Assembly: GCF_014534745.1 (NCBI RefSeq)
Contig: NZ_JACVVP010000016.1
Location: 62,001 to 126,000 of the forward strand
Length of the DNA: 64,000 nt
DNA from: Flammeovirga sp. EKP202
GTDB taxonomy: Bacteria > Bacteroidota > Bacteroidia > Cytophagales > Flammeovirgaceae
Reading direction: 5' to 3'
Under the pieces are notes generated by a model. It did no database searches. It was not told the DNA's origin and saw only the letters and a program-made list of their open reading frames with translations. The first letter of the stretch is position 1. The number at the start of each line of letters is the position of its first letter. Of the stretch, positions 43,896-52,302 are shown in pieces. A program made the position numbers and the translations under genes.

Positions 43896-46451
43896 TTAGA
43901 AAGGATACCCTATACCGATGTTAAATTCAGTAGTCCCTTTTCCAAGAAAATCATACCCTGCCACAAAACGATCTCCTTCCCTTCTTGCTGGGTCATAGAT
44001 CTTCGTCCCTACATCTAAACGAATAAGCAAGAACGAAAAGTCAATTCTAGCCCCAAGTCCTGCTCCAATTCCAAATTCTTTCCAAAAACGAGTGACATCA
44101 AAGTTTCCTCCAGGTCTCGTATTATCTTCTTCCAACAACCATACATTCGTCGCATCAACAAAAAAGGCCCATTGGAAAAGTTGTGATATTTTATAACGCC
44201 ATTCTACATTGAACTCAATGATCATATCACCGGGCTGCTCAAAACTGTAGTTAAAAGACCCATCTTCATTTTGAGGAGGTGTGTAAGAACCTGGCCCCAA
44301 TCGTCTAGGTCTCCATGCCCTATTACTGTTACCCCCTCCAGAGAAGAAATATTTTTCATAAGGTAAGGCTTCTACTTCACCATAAGATTTTGCAACACCC
44401 ATATGTAACCTTGAGGCAAAGAAGTGTTTTTTCTTACTTCCAATTGGTGTCACTTTACGGTAATCAAAATAGAATTTAAAAAACTTGTAGTAACGAAGTC
44501 CATAAATCGCCCCAGGTTCACTACCAGACCATTGATTTACTAAATCGAGAATATTACCCCCTACTTCTCCAAAAAGCTTCATATAAGACGCTTTAGAAGA
44601 ACTGGTCATGTAATCTCCCCTCATGCGTGACATACTGAGGTGGGTACTTGAGACAAATGAGTTATCAAATGAATAGTGTAAGGTGTTTCCTTGTTCCGCT
44701 AATTGTTGTAAACGCACTCTGAAATCATTACTCAAAAATGGTGTTCTGACAACATTCAAATCCGCTAGAGACAACTCAAATAAATCTTCTTTACGGTTTC
44801 TCCAATCGTATCCAAAAAGCCCTTTTAAATTGAGACGTGTATATTCGGGTCTACTTACATAAGAAACATCCGCCAGCACTTTCGTTTTGGCATTTCTGAT
44901 ATAATAAGACTCATTGAATCGATTATAAAATGGAATTAATGGTCTTGGAATATTTAAGATTGTACTAAAACCATATTCAGTACCATTATAAATTTCGTTG
45001 CTGCTTTCTGATACACTGGCTTGTGCTTCTAATGAAAAACGACCTCTAAACTCTATTGACTCAGCACCTCTAAAAACGTTTCTTGATTTTAGAGAAACAC
45101 TTGCAAAAGGTCCTGGTAAGGATCGGCTCACATTTAAACCTGTTTCAAAAGCATATTGGTACTTATCAAATGAACTTGGATAAATAAAAACATTCAAAGA
45201 ATCTTTGCCCGTTTTTACATATTCTATGTTTACAAATTTAAAAGCATCCATTTGACTAAGAAAACGCCTTGTATCATTGGATAACAATTCGTTGTAAGGC
45301 GTACTTTCTTTTAAGGCTAATTTGCCATCTAAGATTTTAGGTTTATACTTTTTCGCATGCTGAATGTATGTAACATCCTCATATTCCACAGTGTCCGAAA
45401 GTACAGGATCAGTAGGGTCCGTTTCAAAAGTAATATCATTGATATGATATCTTGTATGTCGTTCTCCTGACTTTGGAGCATCAACTAAAATTAATATATC
45501 TACCTTGCCTTGAACATTATTTGTATCCACCTCATAATGAATATAGTTTGAAGCAAAATCAAAATAACCACTATTTTTCAATACTTTGGTTAATCTACTT
45601 CTTTCCAATTGTAAACTATTTTCAGAATAAGGACCATTCTCCTGCAAATAACTTTTTTTACTGTAAGTCAAAAGCTCGTTGTAAATACTGTAACTAGGCG
45701 TTTTGTATTTGACCGAATTAACTTTCCATTGTGACTCCTCATTAATGATATATTTTTCAGTAATCAATCGGTAATCTCTATAAATAACCGTATCAACATC
45801 CAAATCTACAGAGGCATTCAAATACCCCTTAGCATGTAGTGTCCTTTCGAGAAGTTTTTGAGTATTTTGGGATTCTTCTAAATCAAAATAAGCAGGGGGT
45901 TCTCCGGCTGAACGCATCCACCAGTTTCCTTTCTCTACTCTTTCAGCGATTTTTTCTGTTTTGCTGATTGATTTCGATTTTACTTTTCTTAATTTTTTAA
46001 TGCCACGAACAGAATCTCTTACCGTTTGTCTTTCCACTTTTTTCAGTTCCTTATAAACTAAATATACATCTTGCTGATAAAGACTATCCAAGTATGTTCT
46101 GTTATCAATCACATCTTCCTTCCACTCATCTTCCATCGCTTTAATAACTTCCTCAAAATATTCAGTCATATCAGCATACTTAATACTATCCTTTTGATAG
46201 TTTCTTTTGTAATATTTCTCACCCCTCATATAAAAGTAAAGAGGCAATCGAATATCCGACTTGAATAAAGATCGATTTGGTTTTAAACGTATGTATGAAT
46301 AAAGAGTGGATTTATCTATCGCTTTTGAACCTTCAATTTTTTGATCTACCAAAAGACTTCTATCCTGTTCCAAATTTTTATAAGAAACACAACTTGAAAT
46401 CAACAATAGGTTTGAGAAGAAGATGATAAATATGTATAAATGATTTCTCAA
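43896..46451 (-). CDS. tamL: TamL: BamA/TamA-family outer-membrane lipoprotein
   Basis: An 851-residue Omp85-family protein. The N-terminus is a lipoprotein signal (LLLISSC, Cys about 21). POTRA-like regions follow at about 24-75 and 200-400 (for example GKVDILILVDAPKSGERHTRYHINDITFET), separated by a charged helical insert (100-175). Residues 440-851 are the 16-strand surface-antigen barrel, with FFSGGGNSNRAWRPRRLGPGSY (the lid-lock-type R-A-W-R motif) and a terminal aromatic strand (GTTEFNIGIGYPF). The lipidated TamA of Bacteroidota is called TamL and works with inner-membrane TamB in outer-membrane homeostasis. TamB is not next to it here. Assignment to TamL rather than another lipidated BamA relative is probable, not proven. 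Confidence 0.82.
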   Translation of the reverse strand: MRNHLYIFIIFFSNLLLISSCVSYKNLEQDRSLLVDQKIEGSKAIDKSTLYSYIRLKPNRSLFKSDIRLPLYFYMRGEKYYKRNYQKDSIKYADMTEYFEEVIKAMEDEWKEDVIDNRTYLDSLYQQDVYLVYKELKKVERQTVRDSVRGIKKLRKVKSKSISKTEKIAERVEKGNWWMRSAGEPPAYFDLEESQNTQKLLERTLHAKGYLNASVDLDVDTVIYRDYRLITEKYIINEESQWKVNSVKYKTPSYSIYNELLTYSKKSYLQENGPYSENSLQLERSRLTKVLKNSGYFDFASNYIHYEVDTNNVQGKVDILILVDAPKSGERHTRYHINDITFETDPTDPVLSDTVEYEDVTYIQHAKKYKPKILDGKLALKESTPYNELLSNDTRRFLSQMDAFKFVNIEYVKTGKDSLNVFIYPSSFDKYQYAFETGLNVSRSLPGPFASVSLKSRNVFRGAESIEFRGRFSLEAQASVSESSNEIYNGTEYGFSTILNIPRPLIPFYNRFNESYYIRNAKTKVLADVSYVSRPEYTRLNLKGLFGYDWRNRKEDLFELSLADLNVVRTPFLSNDFRVRLQQLAEQGNTLHYSFDNSFVSSTHLSMSRMRGDYMTSSSKASYMKLFGEVGGNILDLVNQWSGSEPGAIYGLRYYKFFKFYFDYRKVTPIGSKKKHFFASRLHMGVAKSYGEVEALPYEKYFFSGGGNSNRAWRPRRLGPGSYTPPQNEDGSFNYSFEQPGDMIIEFNVEWRYKISQLFQWAFFVDATNVWLLEEDNTRPGGNFDVTRFWKEFGIGAGLGARIDFSFLLIRLDVGTKIYDPARREGDRFVAGYDFLGKGTTEFNIGIGYPF

Positions 46452-46633
46452 GTGAAGTATTTACAACAGTGAAAAAATATATCTTTTCAGATACTTAGCC
46501 TTAATTTAAAAAGCAAATATACCTATTAAAAGCACTTTTTATATTCCTTGAATTGAAATATCACTTTCAAATAGGAAAGTTTTAAATTATTAATGATAAA
46601 TTAGAAATAAAAAAGCATTAAGCAAGAATTGAA

Positions 46634-47611
46634 ATGAACTCAGAAGCACTAAAAATTCATAAAAAGAAATTCCCCAATATTAATCCTAATTCTTGGGAAC
46701 ACCCCACTGATAAATTAGCGTTATCTGCATTACAAAAAATGCCTGGTTTTGACACTCTACTAAAATTCATTATTAGTAATACCACTGAAAAGTCATTAAG
46801 AATGATGACATTAGCTTCATCAGTGAGAGTTAATGGCCTTCAGTTTCCAAAAGTTTATGAGTTATTAATTGAAGCTTGTCAGATTTTTGACATTAAAGAT
46901 ATTCCTGAATTATATATTTCTCAGAGTCCAGTGCTTAATGCTGGTGCAATTGGGGTTGAAAGACCTTTTATTGTACTAAACTCAAGCATGGTAGAAACCT
47001 TGAATCAAGAAGAACTTCTTACCGTAATAGCACATGAATTGGGGCATATTCTATCTGGTCATGTTTTATACCACACTTTATTACAAGTTCTACTAAAACT
47101 ATCAATTATGGACATTGGTATTCCCCTTGGAAAAACGGCCATATTAGGATTGATAATGGGACTAAAAGAATGGGAACGTAAAAGTGAACTTTCTGCCGAC
47201 AGAGCAAGCTTGCTAGCTTCTCAAAACCCTGAAACTTGTATTCATCTTTTGATGAAAATTGCAGGTGGAGGTATGATTGAAGAAATGAACTTAGGTGAAT
47301 TTTTAAAGCAAGCGGAGGAATATGAAAGACAATCGGGTATTATGAATAAAACCCATAAGTTTTTAAACACAGTCTTTGAATCTCACCCATTTCCAGTCAC
47401 ACGAATTGCAGAATTATTAAAATGGGTACAAAGTGGTGAGTATGAAAATATTTTGAATGGAAACTATGATAATTCTCCAATCTCAAAAGACAGCACTAAA
47501 ACGTATAATTTCCAAGAAGACTTCAAGGATTATACCGACCCTATCAACGAAAAAGTAAAAGATGCCACTGATTTTGTGAAGGGCATTTTAAATAAAAAGA
47601 GTTTCAAATAA
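46634..47611 (+). CDS. M48 family zinc metallopeptidase
   Basis: A 325-residue M48 (Ste24/HtpX-like) protease. The zinc motif HELGH is in LLTVIAHELGHILSGHVLYH (about 129-148), and the third ligand region is WERKSELSADRASLLAS (Glu about 183). Flanking hydrophobic segments around 143-155 and 160-178 may associate with the membrane, but the N-terminus lacks a signal peptide. The region NAGAIGVERPFIVLNSSMVETL matches the conserved strand before the active site. The C-terminal 70 residues are hydrophilic and not part of the peptidase. Members of this subgroup in Bacteroidota and Cyanobacteria have unknown substrates. It is monocistronic. Confidence 0.88.
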   Translation: MNSEALKIHKKKFPNINPNSWEHPTDKLALSALQKMPGFDTLLKFIISNTTEKSLRMMTLASSVRVNGLQFPKVYELLIEACQIFDIKDIPELYISQSPVLNAGAIGVERPFIVLNSSMVETLNQEELLTVIAHELGHILSGHVLYHTLLQVLLKLSIMDIGIPLGKTAILGLIMGLKEWERKSELSADRASLLASQNPETCIHLLMKIAGGGMIEEMNLGEFLKQAEEYERQSGIMNKTHKFLNTVFESHPFPVTRIAELLKWVQSGEYENILNGNYDNSPISKDSTKTYNFQEDFKDYTDPINEKVKDATDFVKGILNKKSFK

Positions 47612-47634
47612 TCAACTTATAACGTAAAACTCAT

Positions 47635-47680
47635 AAAACAATAAAGCCTTGGAAATCGATTTCCAAAGCTTTATTGTTTT
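47635..47680. terminator. Bidirectional terminator M48 / mreB
   Basis: A nearly perfect stem about 20 bp long: AAAACAATAAAGC (47635-47647) opposite GCTTTATTGTTTT (47668-47680), with inner TTGGAAAT/ATTTCCAA. T-rich flanks on both strands serve the convergent genes. Confidence 0.9.
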
Positions 47681-47698
47681 ATTGCTTATAAGTAATGA

Positions 47699-48724
47699 TT
47701 AAGTCATCAATACTGCTTTAAAGTTATCTAAGTTCTTCAATGCTTGACCTGTACCACGCACTACAGCTCTCAATGGATCATCTGCAACGTGAACTGGAAG
47801 CTTTGTTTTAATCGATAAACGCTTGTCTAATCCTCTCAATAAAGCTCCACCACCTGTTAAGTGAATACCTCTATCATAAATATCTGCTGATAGTTCTGGT
47901 GGTGCAGTTTCAAGAGCTCTTAATACTGCTTCCTCGATTTTTGAGATAGATTTATCAATAGCATAAGCTACTTCAGAGTAAGTTACTGTTATCACCTTTG
48001 GAATACCAGTCATTAAGTCTCTACCTCTAACCTCAAAAGGCTCAATTTCTTCATCTAACTCTGTCAATGCAGAACCTACCTCTACTTTGATTTTTTCAGC
48101 AGAACGCTCCCCTATTAATAGGTTATGCTGACGACGCATATAATCCAAAATATCTCTTGTGAATACATCACCGGCAGTTCTAATTGACTGATCTCCAACA
48201 ATACCAGATAAAGCAATGACCGCAATTTCGGTCGTACCTCCTCCAATATCTACGATCATACTACCTACGGGTTGTTCAATATCAATACCGATACCTATTG
48301 CAGCTGCAATCGGCTCAGGAATCATATAAACCTCTTTTGCTCCTGCATGTTCTGCTGAGTCACGAACGGCACGTTTTTCCACCTCGGTGATACCAGAAGG
48401 AATACAAATTACCATACGGTGAGAAGGAGTAAAGAATTTTTTCCCTTGGTTGATCATACGTATCATACCACGTATCATCTGCTCTGCAGCGTGGAAGTCA
48501 GCAATAACACCATCACGAAGAGGACGAATAGTTCTGATGTTTTCATGCGTCTTCTCGTGCATTTGCATTGCTTTTGTACCAACAGCAATGACTTTTCCAT
48601 TCTGACGGTCTAATGCAATGATTGAAGGCTCATCTACAACTACCTTGTCTTTCTGAATAACGAGTGTGTTGGCAGTACCTAAGTCAATTGCCAGGTCGCT
48701 AGAAAAGAAATCAAACAATCCCAT
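47699..48724 (-). CDS. mreB: Rod shape-determining protein MreB
   Basis: A 341-residue bacterial actin that polymerises on the inner membrane and guides lateral cell-wall synthesis. Phosphate-1 motif: LAIDLGTANTLV (11-22). Connect-1 and phosphate-2: GSMIVDIGGGTTEIAVIALSG (about 155-175). Adenosine motif: IHLTGGGALLRGLDK (about 287-301). An amphipathic N-terminus (MGLFDFF) suits membrane binding. In most bacteria mreB leads an mreBCD-mrdAB operon. Here its terminator and a convergent protease gene follow directly, so mreB is alone and mreCD must be elsewhere. The divergent neighbour is the four-repeat protein at 48982. Confidence 0.96.
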   Translation of the reverse strand: MGLFDFFSSDLAIDLGTANTLVIQKDKVVVDEPSIIALDRQNGKVIAVGTKAMQMHEKTHENIRTIRPLRDGVIADFHAAEQMIRGMIRMINQGKKFFTPSHRMVICIPSGITEVEKRAVRDSAEHAGAKEVYMIPEPIAAAIGIGIDIEQPVGSMIVDIGGGTTEIAVIALSGIVGDQSIRTAGDVFTRDILDYMRRQHNLLIGERSAEKIKVEVGSALTELDEEIEPFEVRGRDLMTGIPKVITVTYSEVAYAIDKSISKIEEAVLRALETAPPELSADIYDRGIHLTGGGALLRGLDKRLSIKTKLPVHVADDPLRAVVRGTGQALKNLDNFKAVLMT

Positions 48725-48827
48725 ATATTATTATTTCAGTATATTTCTATTATTGGTCCAATAAAAAAGATCACAATCACCTCATTTTTGATGAAGTTCT
48801 GCACAGTTTTAAGGTCAGTTTATCCAT

Positions 48828-48835
48828 TAACTTTG
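48828..48835 (+). promoter_or_regulatory. -7 box in the mreB / 48982 divergent spacer
   Basis: TAACTTTG on + matches TAnnTTTG and is followed by C; it would start the 48982 gene with a leader of about 140 nt. On the - strand CAGATTTG (48836-48843), one mismatch from consensus, could serve mreB. The two boxes abut. Confidence 0.4.
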
Positions 48836-48981
48836 CAAATCTGCAAAAACTACCTCTAAATAGAAAGTAAGAGTACAAATTACATTCGTTTTTTTACATC
48901 TGTTTTGTAATTTCTCTATGTATTTTAATTCTATCTCCTTATTATTGGAGGTATTTAAGAACGAAACATAAAATTCATCAG

Positions 48982-50328
48982 ATGCACATTGAAGAAATCT
49001 ATCAATTAGAAAAAAGTGACCGCCTAGATTTGGAAGCTCATAATATTACTCCAGAAGCAAGCGATTTTATTTTTTCTCTTAATGAGTTTGAATTCTTTAA
49101 ATCTATTTATGATCAAAGTGAAGAAAGTAATTCTTCTCTTTTCCCTCCTTTTACAGCTTTTGAGTTACAACAAGTAAAAGCAATACTTGATAATATTGAC
49201 TTCAGTAAAGGAAAGAGGACTCCTGTATACAATGCTATTCAAGAAGTAATCCAAAAAGCAGAACAATTGTCTTTTTTCAAGGATTTAAGTGAAAAACTAG
49301 ATGAAATAGAAACAGATTGGGAATACGAGGACGAAAACCGATGGGAACTGATTGATTCTCTGAAAAACATTAGTGTTCTTTTCATGATGAATGAGATTGA
49401 AAGAGAATTTGGCGATAGTGAATTAACATCGGCGACTACGCTTTCCGATCAAGAATTTGAGTTTTTGTCTATTATTCATGAAGACGAGACAAAGAACAAG
49501 AAAGAGGTGAAAATTGGCAATCTCACTTTTAACCTTGCTCAGTTGGATTATGTTCGTGAAATCATCACTACACTTGAATATCCTGAGAACACTCCATTGG
49601 ACATGGATCAAGAGCATTTCATTCTAAATATTTTAGAAAAGTGCTCACACCTCAATGATGAGGAGCCTAATGAGTTCCACACCTTTAGTATTCAAGAGTT
49701 GTATGAGATTGAATCATCAAGCGGCACAACGAATGATGACAATTCTATTTTTGCAGACAATAATTTTTCAAAAGCTGAATTAAAACTTCTGGATGCTGTA
49801 TTTAATGATAAAACATTCGTTAAAATAGGCGATTCAAAATACAATAAAAAACAACTCAACAGTTTAAAAGAAGCCTTTACTGAAGAGATTGAATGGGAAA
49901 GCATCAAGAAGTATTTCTCTGAAAGTCAACAGGAATTAATTACTCATATTTTATTGGTTTATGAGAATCAATTCTTACTTGAAGAGGAAGAAGAAAGTGA
50001 GGAAGGTAAAATAGATATTGAAGTCTTTTATCTAATGGATCAGATTGAAAGAAACGAGATGGACAATATTGGTTCTTCAATTGGAGATCTGATTTTCACG
50101 GATCCTCAATATGAACTATTAGATGCTATTTATAAAAATAAACCATCATTCGAGAATCAACTTTTGAAGATTAGTTTAAAAAGAGATGAATTGGATAAAG
50201 TGGCTAAAATATTTGATCAATTACCGCTCTATCAATCGGGTAAGATGGTGATTTCGCTACCTAAGAAAGCAAAATTCTTTGTAGATGATCTCATTAACAC
50301 CGCAATAGCAAATGATCCTAAAATCTAG
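48982..50328 (+). CDS. Acidic four-repeat protein of unknown function
   Basis: A 448-residue soluble, acidic, mostly helical protein; I recognise no family. It appears to be built from four related units of about 95-105 residues starting near 3, 132, 236 and 343. Each begins with a (F/Y)-x-(M/L)-x-x-(I/L)-E helix (IEEIYQLEKS, LFMMNEIERE, FSIQELYEIES, IEVFYLMDQIE). Then follow an F-E-(F/L)-L-(S/D)-x-I-(Y/H/F) helix (FEFFKSIYDQ, FEFLSIIHED, LKLLDAVFND, YELLDAIYKN), an L-x-x-V/L-K/R-x-I/A strand-helix (LQQVKAIL, LDYVREII, LNSLKEAF, LDKVAKIF) and a terminal helix. The last copy ends VDDLINTAI. It lies between mreB (divergent) and siaC (convergent). The function is unknown; a scaffold or binding role is inferred. 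Confidence 0.75.
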   Translation: MHIEEIYQLEKSDRLDLEAHNITPEASDFIFSLNEFEFFKSIYDQSEESNSSLFPPFTAFELQQVKAILDNIDFSKGKRTPVYNAIQEVIQKAEQLSFFKDLSEKLDEIETDWEYEDENRWELIDSLKNISVLFMMNEIEREFGDSELTSATTLSDQEFEFLSIIHEDETKNKKEVKIGNLTFNLAQLDYVREIITTLEYPENTPLDMDQEHFILNILEKCSHLNDEEPNEFHTFSIQELYEIESSSGTTNDDNSIFADNNFSKAELKLLDAVFNDKTFVKIGDSKYNKKQLNSLKEAFTEEIEWESIKKYFSESQQELITHILLVYENQFLLEEEEESEEGKIDIEVFYLMDQIERNEMDNIGSSIGDLIFTDPQYELLDAIYKNKPSFENQLLKISLKRDELDKVAKIFDQLPLYQSGKMVISLPKKAKFFVDDLINTAIANDPKI

Positions 50329-50346
50329 GAATGATAATAAAAAAAG

Positions 50347-50377
50347 AAAGGAGAGCAATTAAGACTCTCCTTTTTTT
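50347..50377. terminator. Bidirectional terminator four-repeat gene / siaC
   Basis: AAAGGAGAG (50347-50355) pairs perfectly with CTCTCCTTT (50365-50373), followed by T on +, with A5-G-AAA on the left giving a weaker U tract on -. Confidence 0.85.
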
Positions 50378-50756
50378 ATTCTTCTAAAATATGCATATGA
50401 ATTGGCAATTTGATTACTTCTTTGAAGTCCTCACCAGATTCTTGCATATCTTCATCATCTTCTTCGTAATACCAATTTACTTCAACTTCATGCCCACTCG
50501 CTTTTAAAAATTCTAGTTTTCTAAAAACTTCTACTAGACATTTTGAAGAACTTGTATTAAAGTATTCTAATCTCACATCGAACTGCGTTTTCGTCTGTGG
50601 TTTAGTGTTATATTCATCCAACCATTCAAATAATGGTCTGTAAAACTCTATCGAATTTTCAGGAATCGATCTACCTGATATTAAAAAATAACCACTCTCA
50701 TATTCCATTTGTATAAGAGGTGTTTTAGGAGTATCTTTTTTAAGAAAATCTTTCAT
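50376..50756 (-). CDS. siaC: SiaC family regulatory phosphoprotein (DUF1987)
   Basis: A 126-residue SiaC-like protein. The family pattern is complete: ISGRSIPENSIEFYRPLFEWLDEY, FDVRLEYFNTSSSKCLVEVF and VNWYYEEDDEDMQESGEDF. Thr68 falls in YFNTSSSK, the same position and motif as the Thr that SiaB phosphorylates and SiaA dephosphorylates in Pseudomonas aeruginosa (from memory). There, unphosphorylated SiaC activates the diguanylate cyclase SiaD. No GGDEF protein is encoded in this window, so the target here is unknown. It lies 12 bp after the siaB-like gene on the same strand. The acidic EEDDEDM stretch is a family feature. Confidence 0.88.
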   Translation of the reverse strand: MKDFLKKDTPKTPLIQMEYESGYFLISGRSIPENSIEFYRPLFEWLDEYNTKPQTKTQFDVRLEYFNTSSSKCLVEVFRKLEFLKASGHEVEVNWYYEEDDEDMQESGEDFKEVIKLPIHMHILEE

Positions 50757-50768
50757 CTTCTAGTGCGA

Positions 50769-51347
50769 TTATACGGGTACGCTTACTTTGATTGTAAAAA
50801 ATGAGTTTCTATTATCGTTAGTGATAAAATCATAGTCCAATTTTTGACCAGATTTACGAGCTATATCAATTATGCCTAAGCCTGCGCCTCCTTGCTCTGA
50901 AAAATCACCATTACTGAGAACTTTGCGGTAACGCTTCTTAAGTTCTTCTACAGATAGATTGTTAATAGAATCTATTTTTTCTTTTAAAAATTCCGCGGTC
51001 TCAATAGGAACATAATTACCTGCTATAATATAATAGGCATCTTTTCCTTTAGATAGCAAGAACATGACAATATTGTGGGAAGGATCGTTAACAGTAGTGG
51101 AATCAACCCCCTCAAAATGATGAAATATATTTTGAAGGATTTCTACAGCAATCACATTAATTCGGCGCTGTAGCTTCATTAATGATTCATACTCAGACAA
51201 AGTATCTTCCACTCTACTTAAAATCTCACCGAGAATATCGTCATTCATCATGCCTTTAAATGCAAATAGTTCTTCTCCATTCGCACCTCGCATTTTTTGG
51301 TATAGTGTATCGACTTCTGAATGCACTTTCAATAGAGTGTTATCCAA
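50769..51347 (-). CDS. siaB: SiaB family protein kinase (HATPase-like, DUF6272)
   Basis: A 192-residue protein of the SiaB type, a serine/threonine kinase with a GHKL-like ATP fold. The N-box equivalent is VIAVEILQNIFHHFEG (about 67-82), and the G-rich nucleotide lid is GGAGLGIIDIARKSG (about 153-167). A terminal strand pair (FITNDNRNSFFTIKVSV) closes the fold. Together with the downstream siaC it makes the kinase-substrate half of a partner-switching module. The cognate phosphatase (SiaA, a SpoIIE/PP2C protein) is not adjacent, but two SpoIIE-domain proteins are present in the window (1951-3966 and 54691-56232). The kinase function follows the family and has not been shown here. Confidence 0.83.
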   Translation of the reverse strand: MDNTLLKVHSEVDTLYQKMRGANGEELFAFKGMMNDDILGEILSRVEDTLSEYESLMKLQRRINVIAVEILQNIFHHFEGVDSTTVNDPSHNIVMFLLSKGKDAYYIIAGNYVPIETAEFLKEKIDSINNLSVEELKKRYRKVLSNGDFSEQGGAGLGIIDIARKSGQKLDYDFITNDNRNSFFTIKVSVPV

Positions 51348-51456
51348 TTTTTAACTATGTACTCATTTCATCATATCAAAATGAAATGTTATAATTATAC
51401 AATTACTTCATCTTAATTTGATATTCAAAATGTTTCTTTAAAAATAATTACAAAAT

Positions 51457-52302
51457 TTAAATATTTACCAATTTTGTGCCCTCATTTGTAAATTCTACAA
51501 CCCCAATTTTGTATAAATAACCCAAAATCTGTTTGAATTGTTTTTTACTCATTTGGAATTCACGCATAATATCTTTCGGATGACTCTTATCGTTAAACGG
51601 CATCGACCCCCCTTTTTTTCTCATTAATAGAATTAGTTCTTTTCCTTTTCTGTCAACATCATCTGAGTGATAGCCTTGTTTTGTTAGCGAAAGATCGAGT
51701 TTTCCGTCGGGTCGTATGGCAGAAATAAAACCTTTAATCTTACTCCCTTCTTTTAAAGGTTTAAATACTTTATTCTTATATAGTAAACCTCTCCATTTTT
51801 TGTTGACAATACATTCATACCCAAGTTCTACTTCATGAGCTATGTATAAAAAAACTTCCTGATCAGTATAAAAAGATGAAGTATCTCTGGATAAATATTT
51901 ATACAATTTCGTAGAAGCAAAAACCCTTCCTGTTTTCCTATCCAGGTCAATATATACTGTATAATACTTCTTTTTTCTGAGAGCTTCTTCCTGTTCTGCA
52001 AAAGGAACGAACAAATCTTTGGATATTCCCCAATCCAAGAAAGCTCCCATTCGGTTGGTATCTTTACATGGTAGAGTTACAAAGTCGCCCACAATCCCTT
52101 TCGGTTTTTCATGTGTCGCAACCCACCTTCTATCTTGATCTGTATAAATAAAAACTGTTGTGGTTTCCCCCACTTTCAACTCTCCTTTTGCTAACCTTTT
52201 AGGCATAAAAACGTCGCCATCTTCCGTTGCAAAGAAATAACCAAAATCTGTTACTCTAGCAACTTCCAATTCGTTATATACGCCCACGAGTACCTTACTC
52301 AT
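51457..52302 (-). CDS. cvfB: S1-like RNA-binding protein, CvfB/YitL family
   Basis: A 281-residue protein with tandem S1-like OB folds and a C-terminal winged helix. Residues 1-60 (YNELEVARVTDFGYFFATEDGDVFMPKR) form the first OB domain. Residues 65-140 are an S1-like domain (GAFLDWGISKDLFVPFAEQ), followed by another at about 145-210 (GYECIVNKKWRGLLYKNKVFKPLKEGSKIKGFISAIRPDGKLDLSL). The winged helix is at about 215-281 (KDIMREFQMSKKQFKQILGYLYKIGVVEF). CvfB was found as a virulence and protease regulator in Staphylococcus. Its start overlaps the truC stop by 8 bp, so the two are coupled. Confidence 0.87.
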   Translation of the reverse strand: MSKVLVGVYNELEVARVTDFGYFFATEDGDVFMPKRLAKGELKVGETTTVFIYTDQDRRWVATHEKPKGIVGDFVTLPCKDTNRMGAFLDWGISKDLFVPFAEQEEALRKKKYYTVYIDLDRKTGRVFASTKLYKYLSRDTSSFYTDQEVFLYIAHEVELGYECIVNKKWRGLLYKNKVFKPLKEGSKIKGFISAIRPDGKLDLSLTKQGYHSDDVDRKGKELILLMRKKGGSMPFNDKSHPKDIMREFQMSKKQFKQILGYLYKIGVVEFTNEGTKLVNI

